A DNA stretch of 38,071 bases. Origin: an uncultured Cellvibrio sp. GTDB taxonomy: Bacteria > Pseudomonadota > Gammaproteobacteria > Pseudomonadales > Cellvibrionaceae. Below, in pieces: positions 1 to 9,211 of the stretch. Every line of letters begins with the position of its first letter. Within the stretch, counting starts at the first letter, position 1. The stretch spans positions 1 to 38,071 of the forward strand of contig CAMLOU010000025.1 in NCBI GenBank assembly GCA_946481735.1. The letters run 5' to 3'. The position numbers and the translations under genes were made by a program. Below the pieces are notes generated by a model. That model was not told the DNA's origin, ran no database searches, and was given only the letters and a program-made list of their open reading frames with translations.

Positions 1-49
1 CGACGACGAATCACTTTTTGCATGAAAAAAATCCGCTAACAATTTTCGA

Positions 50-94
50 TAACAATAAAAACAAAACGCTGCTTCAGTGGCCCAAAGCAGCGTT
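50..94 (-). terminator. Intrinsic terminator after thrC
   Basis: On the minus strand a perfect 10-bp stem (arms at 85-94 and 65-74, 10-nt loop) is followed by a T-rich tract (plus-strand A-rich 50-64). It begins about 24 nt past the thrC stop and probably ends the hom-thrC transcript. The first 50 bases of the window hold nothing I can recognise. Confidence 0.85.
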
Positions 95-117
95 CACGGA
101 TTGCGTTGCAAGAGGGA

Positions 118-1515
118 TCAGCGACGCAAATTTTCAGCCATAAATTGCTGCACTTTTTCCAGGTCTTGTGGCAATACGGTATAACGCTCTTCGCGCTCAA
201 ACAGATCAGCCATGTGATGCGGCAAATGGGGATCGGCGGCCTGCCCGGCCTTGCGGACGGCTTCCGGGAATTTGGCCGGGTGTGCCGTAGCCAGGCAAAT
301 CATCGGAATATCCTGGCGGCGACGTGTTTGTCGCGCGGCTTCAACACCGATAGCCGTGTGTGGGTCCAACAAGTATTCGCAGTGATCAAACACCTCACTG
401 ATCACCTTGATGGTTGTATCATCGTCTACGCGGTAACTGCTGAACAACTCACGTGCACGCCCCAGAGCCGTTTCGCTCAGCGTCATTTCACCGGATTTAA
501 AATTATCCATCAATTGGCGAATGGCATTGCCGTCGCGGTCGTACAAATCAAACAGCATGCGCTCAAAGTTGCTTGATACCATGATGTCCATACTGGGCGA
601 CAAGGTATGTTCCAACTGGTGTTTGCTGTGATCATTGCTGCTGATACAACGGTGCAAGATATCATTGCTGTTAGTCGCAATTACTAACTGGTCGATCGGT
701 AAACCCATACGCTTGGCAAGATAACCGGCAAAGATATCACCGAAATTTCCGGTCGGTACGGAGAAAGACACCGGGCGGTGCGGCGCACCCAAAGCGATGG
801 CAGCGTAAAAATAATAAACGATCTGGGCCATGATCCGCGCCCAGTTAATGGAATTAACCGCAACGAGCTGGCGACCTTCAGGCAGGAACGACTGGTTACC
901 GAAGCTGGCTTTCACCATGTTCTGGCAATCATCAAAATTCCCTTCGAGTGCGATGTTATGAACGTTGGCTTCCAACACTGTGGTCATCTGCCGACGCTGC
1001 ACATTGGACACGCGATTGTGCGGATGCAAGATAAAGATATCGATGTTATCGCAACGCCGACAGCCTTCAATTGCCGCTGACCCGGTATCACCGGATGTCG
1101 CGCCCATCACGACTACTTTCTGGTTACGCTTCTTCAGCAAATGATCTAACAAATGACCAAGGAATTGCAGCGCAAAATCTTTGAATGCCAGCGTTGGACC
1201 CTGGAATAACTCCAGTACCCACTCGTTGTGGCCGGTTTGCACCAAGGGTGCGATGGCATCATGACGAAAGACATCATAAGACGATGCAATGATGTGTTTC
1301 AGTTCATCATCTGCCAAGGCACCAGCCACGAACGGGTTGATGACCTTGAACGCCAGCTCCTGGTAAGACAAACCAGCCCAGGAGGCAATTTCCTCGGCAG
1401 AAAATGTCGGCAAGCTCTCCGGGACATAGAGGCCGCCATCCGGCGCCAGGCCGGTAAGAACCACTTCTTCAAATGTCAGTGCCGGTGCCTGACCGCGAGT
1501 ACTGATATATTTCAC
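118..1515 (-). CDS. thrC: Threonine synthase
   Basis: PLP enzyme that converts O-phospho-L-homoserine to L-threonine and phosphate, the last step of threonine synthesis, in the cytosol. The 465-aa product starts at GTG with the family N-terminus MKYISTRG. The PLP lysine is K112 in the PTLAFKDFALQ motif, and the phosphate-binding loop GATSGDTGSA lies at about 138-147. Length is typical for the long proteobacterial class of the enzyme. It lies 30 bp downstream of hom in the same direction, so the two probably form an operon. Homoserine kinase (thrB) is not in the window. The GTG has only a weak AGG upstream, so translation may depend partly on coupling to hom. Confidence 0.97.
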   Translation of the reverse strand: MKYISTRGQAPALTFEEVVLTGLAPDGGLYVPESLPTFSAEEIASWAGLSYQELAFKVINPFVAGALADDELKHIIASSYDVFRHDAIAPLVQTGHNEWVLELFQGPTLAFKDFALQFLGHLLDHLLKKRNQKVVVMGATSGDTGSAAIEGCRRCDNIDIFILHPHNRVSNVQRRQMTTVLEANVHNIALEGNFDDCQNMVKASFGNQSFLPEGRQLVAVNSINWARIMAQIVYYFYAAIALGAPHRPVSFSVPTGNFGDIFAGYLAKRMGLPIDQLVIATNSNDILHRCISSNDHSKHQLEHTLSPSMDIMVSSNFERMLFDLYDRDGNAIRQLMDNFKSGEMTLSETALGRARELFSSYRVDDDTTIKVISEVFDHCEYLLDPHTAIGVEAARQTRRRQDIPMICLATAHPAKFPEAVRKAGQAADPHLPHHMADLFEREERYTVLPQDLEKVQQFMAENLRR

Positions 1516-1545
1516 GCTAATAACCTGTGCTAAAAAATTGATAAA

Positions 1546-2850
1546 TTATTTTAAGGATTCCATACGGATGCGCGTGACCGGCGCGGTGATTGAATCTAGG
1601 GTTTCAATCGTGGTGATCGCTGCCACTATATGTTTTTCGAGCGCGCGATTGGTCAATAAGATCAAGGGTACAGTTTCCTCATCATCTTTGGCTTCTTTTT
1701 GAATTAACGCCTCGATACTGATGCCGGAGTCACTGAGGATTTGCGCTACCTTTGATAGCACACCCGGCTTATCAAGTGCCTGCATCCGCAAGTAGTAAGC
1801 CGTTTCCACCTCTTCAATAGGCAGTATGGCTTTATCGCGCAGATTTTCCTGTTGGAAACCGAGGTAGGGAACGCGGTGTTCAGGGTCGGCAGTCAAGGTT
1901 CTTGCTACATCCACGATATCGGCAATCACGGACGAGGCGGTAGGCTCCGCACCCGCACCCGCGCCGTAATAAAGCGTCGGGCCCACAGCATCACCCTTGA
2001 CGACAATCGCATTCATCACACCATCGACGTTGGCGATTAAACGCTTCTCCGGAATTAACGTCGGGTGAACACGCAACTCAATTCCGTTGGGGCTGCGGCG
2101 CGCAATACCCAGATGTTTGATGCGATACCCCAGCTCTTCTGCATAGGTCACATCCTGTGGGGATACGCGGGTAATACCTTCGGTAAAGACTTTATCGAAT
2201 TGCAAGGGAATGCCAAATGCCAGCGAAGCGAGAATCACCAATTTATGGGCCGCATCAATCCCCTCGACGTCAAACGTAGGATCGGCTTCTGCATAACCCA
2301 GCGCCTGGGCTTCCTTTAACACATCCTCAAAGGCGCGGCCTTTGTCGCGCATTTCTGTGAGGATAAAGTTGCCGGTTCCATTGATGATACCCGCCAGCCA
2401 TTCGATTTTGTTGGCCGACAAGCCTTCGCGGATCGCTTTAATAATTGGAATACCGCCAGCCACGGCGGCTTCAAATGCAACGGTGACACCCTTGGCATTG
2501 GCAGCGGCGAAGATCTCATTGCCATGATGGGCAATCAGCGCTTTATTTGCCGTAATAACGTGCTTGCCATTAGCAATCGCACGCAGCACCAGATCTTTCG
2601 CCACGGTAGTGCCACCGATCAGCTCAACCAGGATATCAATTTCGGGGTTATCCGCTACCGCGAAGATATCGCGGGTAACATTAAACGAAGCGGTATCGCA
2701 ATTAGGGTTATCACGACGGGCGGCAATCTGGGTAATCGTAATATCACAACCGGCTCTGGCATTAATAACGCGCCCATTGCGCGTCAATACATTAACGGTG
2801 CCACTGCCTACGGTCCCAAGACCGCAGATACCTATTTTGACCGGTTTCAA
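1546..2850 (-). CDS. hom: Homoserine dehydrogenase
   Basis: Reduces L-aspartate-4-semialdehyde to L-homoserine with NAD(P)H, the branch-point step to threonine and methionine. The Rossmann motif GLGTVG is at residues 10-15, the family motif NGTGNF at 157-162, and a conserved lysine (K203) follows the DPTFDVEG segment. A C-terminal ACT domain (about 350-430, from YYLRMQALDKPGVLSKVAQI) implies allosteric control by threonine. The frame is open to 2940, but I chose the TTG at 2850: it has an AGGGGA ribosome binding site about 8 nt upstream and gives KPVKIGICGLG and 434 aa, the length I recall for the Pseudomonas enzyme. The monofunctional form has no aspartokinase fusion. First gene of hom-thrC. 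Confidence 0.95.
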   Translation of the reverse strand: MKPVKIGICGLGTVGSGTVNVLTRNGRVINARAGCDITITQIAARRDNPNCDTASFNVTRDIFAVADNPEIDILVELIGGTTVAKDLVLRAIANGKHVITANKALIAHHGNEIFAAANAKGVTVAFEAAVAGGIPIIKAIREGLSANKIEWLAGIINGTGNFILTEMRDKGRAFEDVLKEAQALGYAEADPTFDVEGIDAAHKLVILASLAFGIPLQFDKVFTEGITRVSPQDVTYAEELGYRIKHLGIARRSPNGIELRVHPTLIPEKRLIANVDGVMNAIVVKGDAVGPTLYYGAGAGAEPTASSVIADIVDVARTLTADPEHRVPYLGFQQENLRDKAILPIEEVETAYYLRMQALDKPGVLSKVAQILSDSGISIEALIQKEAKDDEETVPLILLTNRALEKHIVAAITTIETLDSITAPVTRIRMESLK

Positions 2851-2943
2851 GATGGTGTCCCCTGCGAATAGAAATTGAACAGAAATGCGCTCAACTGAGC
2901 AAAAGACGGCAACCTTACTGAGCTGTATCGAGAGTGTCAATCA

Positions 2944-2986
2944 GCCAATAGAAATCTCCCGCTTCGCCTGATGGCAAAGCGGGAGA
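2944..2986 (-). terminator. Stem-loop terminator after dsbC
   Basis: A perfect 10-bp stem (arms 2977-2986 and 2955-2964, 12-nt loop) lies about 20 nt past the dsbC stop on the minus strand. Only a short T run (TTTCTATT) follows, so termination may be partial. An 11-nt direct repeat (GCAAAGCGGGA) occurs at 2974-2984 and 2992-3002, the first copy overlapping one stem arm. Confidence 0.6.
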
Positions 2987-3006
2987 AGCTTGCAAAGCGG
3001 GATTAA

Positions 3007-3804
3007 TTAAATACCCAGAGCCTGGGCCATCTGCTCCGGCGGCATATAACCAGGCATCAGCCGTCCGTCAGGAAACCATACCGCAGGGGTACCGTTGACG
3101 CCAATCTGGCCACCCAGCTTGAAATCCGCCGCCACGGGGTTTTTGTCACATTTCGCCGGCGGCACCTGCTGATCATTCTTCAATGCAGTCAACGCACCCT
3201 GCTGATCTTTGGAGCACCAGGCGGTGACCAGCTTGTCTGCCGATGCACTGGGGATACCGGCACGTGGATAAGCCAGGTAGCGGATCTCTATACCCAGGTC
3301 GTTGTAGCCGGGCTTCTTCTGACCCTGGTCTTCATAGGCATGAATTTGCTTGTGCAGCAGCCGGCAGTAACCGCAATCGATGTCGGTGAAGACATAGACC
3401 ACAGCCTTGGTCTTCTCTTTGGGCTTGAAGATGATGGTATCTTTCGGATCAATTTTGGCCAGCAACCGCTTACGCTCTTCCACTACGTAGGGATCCTCAA
3501 AGCGAGAGAAGCCATTTGCATCGATGGAAAAGATTTCGCCGGCAATAAATTTGTCGCCTTCAGGGGTAACGTACAGCGTGGGACCACCCGTCACTTGCAC
3601 CTGATACAAACCTTTAACAGGTGCCGGGCGGGGCTCACCAAATTGAATCTCGGGGCGCGCCTGTTTTAAACGCTCGCTGATAATTTTTTCAGGCGATTTG
3701 CGCGCAAGCATTCCAGCATCACCAGCCTCTTCAGCCATAGACAACACCGGGACAGACAACAGAGCCCCTGCGCTTAACAGGCCGATAATCGTTTTTCTAA
3801 TCAT
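3007..3804 (-). CDS. dsbC: Thiol:disulfide interchange protein DsbC
   Basis: Periplasmic disulfide isomerase, kept reduced by DsbD, that reshuffles wrong disulfides. With the start used here it has 265 aa. A signal peptide (about 1-24, ending VLSMAEE) is followed by a DsbC-type dimerisation domain (about 35-110) and a thioredoxin-like domain with CGYC at 144-147 and the cis-proline loop GTPA near 238. A second cysteine pair (about 197 and 219) probably forms the structural disulfide known in E. coli DsbC. I chose the second ATG (3804) because AGGA lies 7 nt before it but only 1 nt before the first ATG (3808-3810). It sits between xerD and hom, the order I recall from Pseudomonas. Confidence 0.95.
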   Translation of the reverse strand: MIRKTIIGLLSAGALLSVPVLSMAEEAGDAGMLARKSPEKIISERLKQARPEIQFGEPRPAPVKGLYQVQVTGGPTLYVTPEGDKFIAGEIFSIDANGFSRFEDPYVVEERKRLLAKIDPKDTIIFKPKEKTKAVVYVFTDIDCGYCRLLHKQIHAYEDQGQKKPGYNDLGIEIRYLAYPRAGIPSASADKLVTAWCSKDQQGALTALKNDQQVPPAKCDKNPVAADFKLGGQIGVNGTPAVWFPDGRLMPGYMPPEQMAQALGI

Positions 3805-3865
3805 AATCATGTCCTAATTGCGGCTAAAAATATTAAGTTTGCCAATTGTAACGTCTTGTTTATTG

Positions 3866-4765
3866 TTAACCTCGAGGATGATGCTCGGCATGCTGAGCTT
3901 TCATCCGGGTGCGCGCCACATGGGTGTATATCTGGGTCGTCGATAAATCACTATGCCCCAACAGCAGCTGCACCACCCGCAAATCTGCACCATGATTCAA
4001 AAGGTGCGTGGCGAAGGCATGGCGCAGCGTGTGCGGCGACAAGGGTTTATCAATCCCCGCCACCTGTGCCCAATACTTGATGCGATGCCAGAAGGTCTGG
4101 CGAGTCATCGGCTGTGCACGCGTACTGGGGAAGACTATCTCATCCGGACAATTATGCAACAACACAGGTCTCGCTTCACGCAAATAGCGTATCAACCAGG
4201 CCGCCGCTTCTTCCCCCATCGGAATTAACCGCTCCTTGCTACCCTTGCCCATCACTCTCACGACGTTCTGGCGTAAATTGATCTGGGACATCTGCAAACT
4301 TACCAGTTCGGTTACGCGCAAACCACAGGCGTATAACACTTCCAGCATGGTGCGATCGCGCAGCCCGACCGGGTCGTCCAATACCGGCGCGGCCAATAAA
4401 CTCTCTACATCTGCCTCGGTCAAGGATTTTGGCAAGGCGCGGGGTAACTTGGGGTTTTCCACTAACGCCAGGGGGTTTTCTGTAATCGCACCCTCACGCA
4501 ACTGGAAACGGTAAAAACCACGCACACAGGACAGAAACCTGGCCGTCGAGCGGCTGGAAATTTTTTGCTCATGGCGATATGCCAGATAATGTAACAGGGT
4601 TTGCGCATCAGCCTTCAGGAGCCGCTTTTCGTTTTTATGTAACCACTGCGCAAAAGCTGTCAAATCCGCGCGATAGGATTCCAGCGTATTTTGGCTTAAA
4701 CCTTTTTCCATCCAGACCGAGTCGAGATAGCGTTCAAGTAATAAAGAGTCTTCATTCGATAACAT
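3866..4765 (-). CDS. xerD: Site-specific tyrosine recombinase XerD
   Basis: With XerC it resolves chromosome dimers at dif near FtsK at the division septum. The 299-aa protein has an N-terminal SAM-like core-binding domain (about 8-95) and a C-terminal catalytic domain with every active-site residue visible: R150, K174, H245, R248, H271 and nucleophile Y280 (TQIYTHV). The frame opens at a TTG at 4780, but the ATG at 4765 has AAGG 6 nt upstream and matches the usual 298-300 aa. XerD is preferred over XerC from its position beside dsbC and from the short C-terminus after the tyrosine; the two paralogs are similar, so the letter is slightly less certain than the family. Confidence 0.93.
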   Translation of the reverse strand: MLSNEDSLLLERYLDSVWMEKGLSQNTLESYRADLTAFAQWLHKNEKRLLKADAQTLLHYLAYRHEQKISSRSTARFLSCVRGFYRFQLREGAITENPLALVENPKLPRALPKSLTEADVESLLAAPVLDDPVGLRDRTMLEVLYACGLRVTELVSLQMSQINLRQNVVRVMGKGSKERLIPMGEEAAAWLIRYLREARPVLLHNCPDEIVFPSTRAQPMTRQTFWHRIKYWAQVAGIDKPLSPHTLRHAFATHLLNHGADLRVVQLLLGHSDLSTTQIYTHVARTRMKAQHAEHHPRG

Positions 4766-4872
4766 CAGGGACCTTATCAATCAGTGACAACCATGCCTGA
4801 GGGATAGCGGCCCTATTATTGCCAGCAGATAGGACAAACAACAACCGGATAAATTCAACTTGGGCACATAAC

Positions 4873-4904
4873 GAAAAGGCCGAAGCAGTTTCCCACTCCG
4901 GCCT
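4873..4904 (-). terminator. Probable terminator after rplS
   Basis: Downstream of rplS on the minus strand, CGGCCT-like arms (4899-4904 with 4877-4882) can pair around an imperfect loop and are followed by TTTTCG. This would end the rpsP-rimM-trmD-rplS transcript before xerD. Confidence 0.6.
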
Positions 4905-4933
4905 CTTCATTATCAGGCGATATCCAGTAAGGA

Positions 4934-5290
4934 TTACACCAGCTTCTCTTTAATACGAGCAGCTTTACCAGTGAGGTCGCGCAAGTAATACAACTTGGCT
5001 TGACGCACATCACCGCGACGCTTCAGAGCCACGCTCTCTACTTGCGGGCTGTGGGTCTGGAAGGTCCGCTCTACACCAACACCATGGGAGATCTTACGCA
5101 CAGTAAAGGCAGAGTTAAGGCCGCGATTGCGCTTGGCAATAACGACACCTTCAAATGCCTGCAAACGCTCACGGTTGCCTTCGATAACTTTTACCTGAAC
5201 AACAACGGTGTCACCGGGAGAAAATTCGGTAACTTCTTTTTTCAGTTGTTCGTTTTCCAATGCCTGGATAATGGGATTTTTACTACTCAT
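4934..5290 (-). CDS. rplS: 50S ribosomal protein L19
   Basis: L19 lies at the interface of the 30S and 50S subunits. The 118-aa protein begins [12 protein letters not shown] and has the family signature around [18 protein letters not shown] and the conserved [15 protein letters not shown] segment. I chose the ATG at 5290, with CAGGAG 8 nt upstream, over a longer frame from 5320. It is the last gene of the conserved rpsP-rimM-trmD-rplS operon; only 32 nt separate it from trmD. Confidence 0.97.
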   Translation of the reverse strand: MSSKNPIIQALENEQLKKEVTEFSPGDTVVVQVKVIEGNRERLQAFEGVVIAKRNRGLNSAFTVRKISHGVGVERTFQTHSPQVESVALKRRGDVRQAKLYYLRDLTGKAARIKEKLV

Positions 5291-5322
5291 TGCTTTGCTC
5301 CTGAGAGTCTGTAGCTTCACAG

Positions 5323-6147
5323 CTAGAGTTTGTCGTTTTCAAGGTCTCGACGAAAGTCCGTCAGCAGCGCCTGCTGCTCCTCGGTTAATGTTATTGCCTG
5401 TAATAAATCTGGCCGTTTAAGCCAGGTTCGCCCCAGCGCCTGTTTGAGGCGCCAGCGCCGAATCTGTTCATGGTTGCCAGACAACAATACATCCGGCACC
5501 CGCATATCTTCATAGACTTCCGGGCGGGTGTAGTGCGGACAGTCCAGCAAGCCATCGGTAAACGAATCCTGCTCAGCGGATTGAGCGTGATTCAAAGCAC
5601 CGGGAATCAACCGGGTCACTGCATCAATCAACACCATGGCTGGCAATTCACCACCGCTGACCACGTAATCACCGATGGACCATTCCTCATCCACCATGGT
5701 CTGAATCAAGCGCTCATCAATCCCTTCATAACGCCCGGCAATCAATACCATGTTGGTGTAATACGATAATTCCACGACACCTTTTTGATCCAGAGGCCGC
5801 CCCTGGGGCGACAGATAGATCGTTTTTGCCGTGTCCCCAGCCCAGCGCTTTGCAGCCAGGATGGCGTCACGCAACGGCTGGACCATCATCACCATTCCGG
5901 GACCACCGCCGTAAGGGCGGTCATCCACCGTACTGTGACGGTCCGAGGTAAACTCGCGCGGGTTCCAGCACTTGATCGAAACCAACCCCTGCTTTACCGC
6001 TCGCGCCGTTATGCCATGACGGGTAATTGCGTCAAACATCTCCGGAAAGAGCGTGATAACCGCAATCTTCAGCGGCGCTATTGCCTCCCGGTCTGTTGAG
6101 TGGTCGTCCGGCATTGAGGTAGAAGGCTGCTGTTCTGGATGCACCAA
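5323..6147 (-). CDS. trmD: tRNA (guanine-N1-)-methyltransferase TrmD
   Basis: SPOUT-class enzyme that makes m1G37 in tRNAs reading CNN codons and so prevents +1 frameshifting. The catalytic body begins at [16 protein letters not shown] (about residue 26). The SAM-binding trefoil knot is visible in [14 protein letters not shown] and [15 protein letters not shown], and the C-terminal part holds [19 protein letters not shown]. The start is uncertain: TTG 6147 and GTG 6144 follow an AGAGGGT ribosome binding site, while the ATG at codon 12 has none. The N-terminal ~25 residues before the core are poorly conserved in kind. It lies 21 nt after rimM in the same operon. Confidence 0.95.
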   Translation of the reverse strand: MVHPEQQPSTSMPDDHSTDREAIAPLKIAVITLFPEMFDAITRHGITARAVKQGLVSIKCWNPREFTSDRHSTVDDRPYGGGPGMVMMVQPLRDAILAAKRWAGDTAKTIYLSPQGRPLDQKGVVELSYYTNMVLIAGRYEGIDERLIQTMVDEEWSIGDYVVSGGELPAMVLIDAVTRLIPGALNHAQSAEQDSFTDGLLDCPHYTRPEVYEDMRVPDVLLSGNHEQIRRWRLKQALGRTWLKRPDLLQAITLTEEQQALLTDFRRDLENDKL

Positions 6148-6168
6148 ACTACCCTCTTCTCACGCTTG

Positions 6169-6711
6169 CTAAAATTCCGGGTCCCAATCTACCCGCATTT
6201 CCCCCGCAGCCAGATCAATTGCAAGGATAAATTGCTCGGGGACATAAGGGATCAATCGTTCACGTTGATCAATGCTTTGATCATCCGGTGCGACGACCAA
6301 AACGTCGTTTGCGCCGGTCTCCATCAATTTGATTACACGCCCCAGTCGCTGGGCTTCACCATTAAATGTAGTGATGACTGACAACCCTTCCAATTGACTC
6401 CAGTAATACTCACCTTCGTCAAGGTCCGGCAGAAGATCTCGCTCAACGGCGATATCCACACTGGTGAGCGAGGCTGCCTGATCACGATCATCAATACCTT
6501 TGATGTGCGCTACAAAGCCTTTGCCGTGAGGCCTGGCCTCATCGACTTCGACCTGCTTCACCCCATGCGCCGTCTTTAGCCACCAGGGGTTATAGGCAAA
6601 TACATCCTCGGCAATTTCGGTGTAAGAGTGGATCTTTACCCACCCTTTCACGCCATAAACCGCTGTGATGCGCCCAATATTAACCAAATCTAATGATTTA
6701 ACGGCACTCAT
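6169..6711 (-). CDS. rimM: Ribosome maturation factor RimM
   Basis: Binds ribosomal protein S19 in the 30S head during small-subunit assembly. The 180-aa protein has the RimM N-terminal beta-barrel (VNIGRITAVYGVKGWVKIHSYTE, about 9-31) and a PRC-barrel C-terminal half (LGRVIKLMETGANDVLVV, then LIPYVPEQFI). The frame extends to 6798, but the extension overlaps rpsP and is not family-like; the ATG at 6711 gives MSAVKSLDLVNIG and starts 14 nt after the rpsP stop. Its ribosome binding site is weak, which suggests coupling to rpsP. Confidence 0.95.
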   Translation of the reverse strand: MSAVKSLDLVNIGRITAVYGVKGWVKIHSYTEIAEDVFAYNPWWLKTAHGVKQVEVDEARPHGKGFVAHIKGIDDRDQAASLTSVDIAVERDLLPDLDEGEYYWSQLEGLSVITTFNGEAQRLGRVIKLMETGANDVLVVAPDDQSIDQRERLIPYVPEQFILAIDLAAGEMRVDWDPEF

Positions 6712-6725
6712 CAGGCGCAAGCTGC

Positions 6726-6974
6726 TTAGGCGGCCTTTTTGCTGTCTTTGATCAATTGCGCCACACGCTCGCTCATTTGCGCACCTTGACCGATCCAATG
6801 CTCAAGACGTTCGGTGTTAACACGCAGACGCTCTTCCTGACCACGGGCAACGGGGTTGAAGAAGCCCACTCGCTCGATAAAACGACCATTACGGGCGCTA
6901 CGGCTGTTAGTGACAGTCAGATGATAAAACGGACGTGCTTTGGAACCGCCGCGAGACAGACGAATAGTTACCAT
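6726..6974 (-). CDS. rpsP: 30S ribosomal protein S16
   Basis: Small-subunit protein of the 30S body, needed in assembly. The 82-aa sequence has the S16 signature [19 protein letters not shown] and the [10 protein letters not shown] segment. I chose the ATG at 6974 because it gives exactly the S16 N-terminus and has AGGAAG upstream; a longer frame reaching 7121 codes for nothing recognisable. First gene of the rpsP-rimM-trmD-rplS operon. Confidence 0.97.
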   Translation of the reverse strand: MVTIRLSRGGSKARPFYHLTVTNSRSARNGRFIERVGFFNPVARGQEERLRVNTERLEHWIGQGAQMSERVAQLIKDSKKAA

Positions 6975-7065
6975 TGAGGTTTTCTTCCTGTTTAGAAAAA
7001 TATCGGTACCGATCAAGGCGGTACCCTGGTTAAAAATCGTTACGCGCACATGAGTGCTGCGAAAG

Positions 7066-7078
7066 GCGCGGTATTCTA
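7066..7078 (-). promoter_or_regulatory. Candidate rpsP operon promoter (-10)
   Basis: On the minus strand a TAGAAT hexamer (7073-7078, 5 of 6 matches to the sigma-70 -10) is followed by the GC-rich discriminator ACCGCGCC, as in stringently controlled ribosomal promoters. About 90 nt of leader would follow before rpsP. I see no good -35 at 16-18 nt, so this is tentative. Confidence 0.35.
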
Positions 7079-7120
7079 AGGGAAAGGATAAGGTTTGTAT
7101 AGCCTGAGGATTAACCACCA

Positions 7121-7142
7121 CGGCTAGCCTGAAAGCTAGCCG
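7121..7142 (-). terminator. Stem-loop after fabY
   Basis: A perfect 8-bp inverted repeat (CGGCTAGC at 7121-7128, GCTAGCCG at 7135-7142, 6-nt loop) sits 20 nt past the fabY stop and upstream of rpsP. There is no T tract on either strand. It may be a weak terminator, an RNA-stabilising hairpin or a protein site. Confidence 0.4.
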
Positions 7143-7162
7143 CAGTGACTAACAACCTGTTG

Positions 7163-9082
7163 TTAAACCATATCGTCGAAACGGTTGGTGAATCTGAGAT
7201 CAATGGGTTGCGCAAAGCCCGGGAGCGTCACCGAGGTGCTGTCCATGCCGATCTGGCTTTCGTCAATCAGCCCTTCGCCGAAATGGTATATGGTCTGGAA
7301 ATGGCCCTTAAGCGCAGCGGCATCGTAAGCTGCTGCGGTGGCGCGCGTTTTCTCGCGCCGCTGCACATATTCGCTGATTCGCTCTGCGCCATAACGGCGA
7401 GCCAACATTTTTTCCACGACTTGGGGTGCAATCACACCCGCTGTTGCGTTGTTGCCGCCAAAACCTTTGGAGTTCAAAAAAATGACATCGAAGGGGGTTT
7501 CACGGCGATCCATATCCCTTACAGGAAGCTGCAGTCGCTCAGCAAATACATCGTCCGCCACCTTATCAATCGTCTTGATCCCCGGCACTATGCCATATTT
7601 GAAGATCCCCAAGGATGTAATGAGCTGTTCCCCGCTAGCCGGTGAAAGCGAGTGACCAACATAGGCTTTCACTGCCGATACGGGCCAATTCTCGATATCA
7701 AACACCTTGGCAACCTGATCAAAAATTTGTGATTCAGTCACACGGTTTTGCGGCGTGCTGGAGCCATGCGCCTGAACCATAGAGCGTTGGCGAATCGCTT
7801 CATCACCCACAATTGCCCGCGCCGCCGCGACGGCTTTTGCCATGGTAATGTAGTTACCGGGGCCGGGCGCTGAAATAGACTTTTTAAAGCCATCTGCATT
7901 GATAAAGACATCACTGACCGCACCGTGAATATCCGCACCCAGCTCAAGTGCGAGCGCATCATCCATCAGCACAATATATTGGCTTGCCTCCGCAATGGTA
8001 AAACCGCAGTTTTCACCAAAGGGACGACTCGTACGGCGTGGATCGGCGGTGTCGGAGTCATCGAGCTTTTTCAGCTTGTCTTCACTGGCCAGAGCGCCCA
8101 TGGTGGCATAGCCATCGATAATTTCCGGGGTGATCGGCGCCTCCGCATTACCTACGATGGCCACCCGGCACTTGCCGCTGTTGATGTCTTCAACAGCGGC
8201 ACGAAGATTGTACAAAAAGGAAGCACACGCACCAGCGATAGCGCCGGTATGACCCACGCTCCCAAGAATATAAGCATTGACGAAGTCAGCCGGCATGCTG
8301 CTCAAGCCGAGGGGGCATTGCTTGGTGCTAACGCGACCGCCTTTCAAGCGGGATTGCAACAACCCTCCGAAGCCATTCTCATCCATCTGGCTCATCACGT
8401 TGCTGGCATAGACACCCACTTCGTCCGGTTTGACCGCATCCACGATCCTCGACCATTCAATACCCACGGAACGCACCGCATCTGAGGCACCAATAACAGC
8501 CAATTGCAGAGCGCGAGGATGGAAATGGGAGTTATACAGTGCACTCGGATCAAACCCGCGCGGCAGCTGCCCTGCGGACTTTACCGGCATATCGCGGTAA
8601 CTATCGAGCTTGACGGCGAGACTGTCCGCCAGCGTTACCCTGACACGACCTGCTTCCAGCTCCTCTATGTCCCATTGCGCGGGAATGGGCTCCGGGAGAT
8701 CCCTCCGGCTCATTTCAACAACCAGAGGCTGGGTAGCAGTATTGAGCAGTGCACTCTTTTGCCAGTGAACTGCGTCCACATCGAAGAAGGTCTTTTCAAT
8801 GCGGCGAATCAGCGTGCCATCCAGGACGGCGGGGCCAAACTCCCTCTCAATCTGGTCAAGGGTAAGGGGTTGATCATTATCCAGACGGGTGTACTGGTCC
8901 TCAGCTACACCGATCAAGCCCATCATCACCGCCAATCCTGCCAGCGTTTCTTGCCGGTCTTTAGCCGGCAAACTCTCAATAACCATCCGCCGATAGGCAT
9001 GATGGGCTGAGGCGCGCCCGGCAGCATTAAAACCACCGAAGCCGACGATGACAGGTAAACGTGATAGGGAAGGATGAGCCAT
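7163..9082 (-). CDS. fabY: Beta-ketoacyl-ACP synthase, FabY type
   Basis: Condensing enzyme of fatty acid synthesis. The 639-aa protein is far longer than FabB/FabF (about 410 aa) and resembles the FabY class that starts fatty acid synthesis in P. aeruginosa. An N-terminal extension of about 180 residues (start MAHPSLSRLPVIVGFGGFNAAGR) precedes a thiolase-fold domain with the Cys-His-His triad: C286 in GACASFLYN, H439 in QAHGSSTP and H477 in YVGHSLSP. The C-terminal tail (about 570-639) is FabY-like, ending in a TRFDDMV-type sequence. The ATG at 9082 has GGAG 7 nt upstream; a longer frame to 9151 lacks support. It diverges from an AraC-type regulator. The FabY assignment rests on recalled similarity of motifs and length. 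Confidence 0.85.
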   Translation of the reverse strand: MAHPSLSRLPVIVGFGGFNAAGRASAHHAYRRMVIESLPAKDRQETLAGLAVMMGLIGVAEDQYTRLDNDQPLTLDQIEREFGPAVLDGTLIRRIEKTFFDVDAVHWQKSALLNTATQPLVVEMSRRDLPEPIPAQWDIEELEAGRVRVTLADSLAVKLDSYRDMPVKSAGQLPRGFDPSALYNSHFHPRALQLAVIGASDAVRSVGIEWSRIVDAVKPDEVGVYASNVMSQMDENGFGGLLQSRLKGGRVSTKQCPLGLSSMPADFVNAYILGSVGHTGAIAGACASFLYNLRAAVEDINSGKCRVAIVGNAEAPITPEIIDGYATMGALASEDKLKKLDDSDTADPRRTSRPFGENCGFTIAEASQYIVLMDDALALELGADIHGAVSDVFINADGFKKSISAPGPGNYITMAKAVAAARAIVGDEAIRQRSMVQAHGSSTPQNRVTESQIFDQVAKVFDIENWPVSAVKAYVGHSLSPASGEQLITSLGIFKYGIVPGIKTIDKVADDVFAERLQLPVRDMDRRETPFDVIFLNSKGFGGNNATAGVIAPQVVEKMLARRYGAERISEYVQRREKTRATAAAYDAAALKGHFQTIYHFGEGLIDESQIGMDSTSVTLPGFAQPIDLRFTNRFDDMV

Positions 9083-9136
9083 AGAACACTCCGCAACAGC
9101 AATCGAATAAACGCCAGAATGGGAGCAAAGTGTATT

Positions 9137-9162
9137 AACAATAAGTGACAAGTGTTATTGTT
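9137..9162. promoter_or_regulatory. Inverted repeat between fabY and the AraC-type gene
   Basis: AACAATAA (9137-9144) and TTATTGTT (9155-9162) form a perfect 8-10-8 inverted repeat in the middle of the 129-bp divergent intergenic region. The spacer contains a repeated AAGTG. It is a candidate operator for the adjacent regulator or another factor. I could not place confident promoters for either gene. Confidence 0.4.
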
Positions 9163-9211
9163 GATTCAGCCAATATCCGTGTTAATTTGGCCACATTACG
9201 AGAATCACGCC

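Noticed and set aside
2851..2940. N-terminal extension of Hom from TTG 2940
   Set aside because: The extension MTLSIQLSKVAVFC is not family-like, and the TTG at 2850 has a better ribosome binding site and gives the normal length.
7925..9010. Long plus-strand frames (186 and 168 codons) inside fabY
   Set aside because: They are antisense to a clear ketoacyl synthase, have no family-like sequence and no ribosome binding site.
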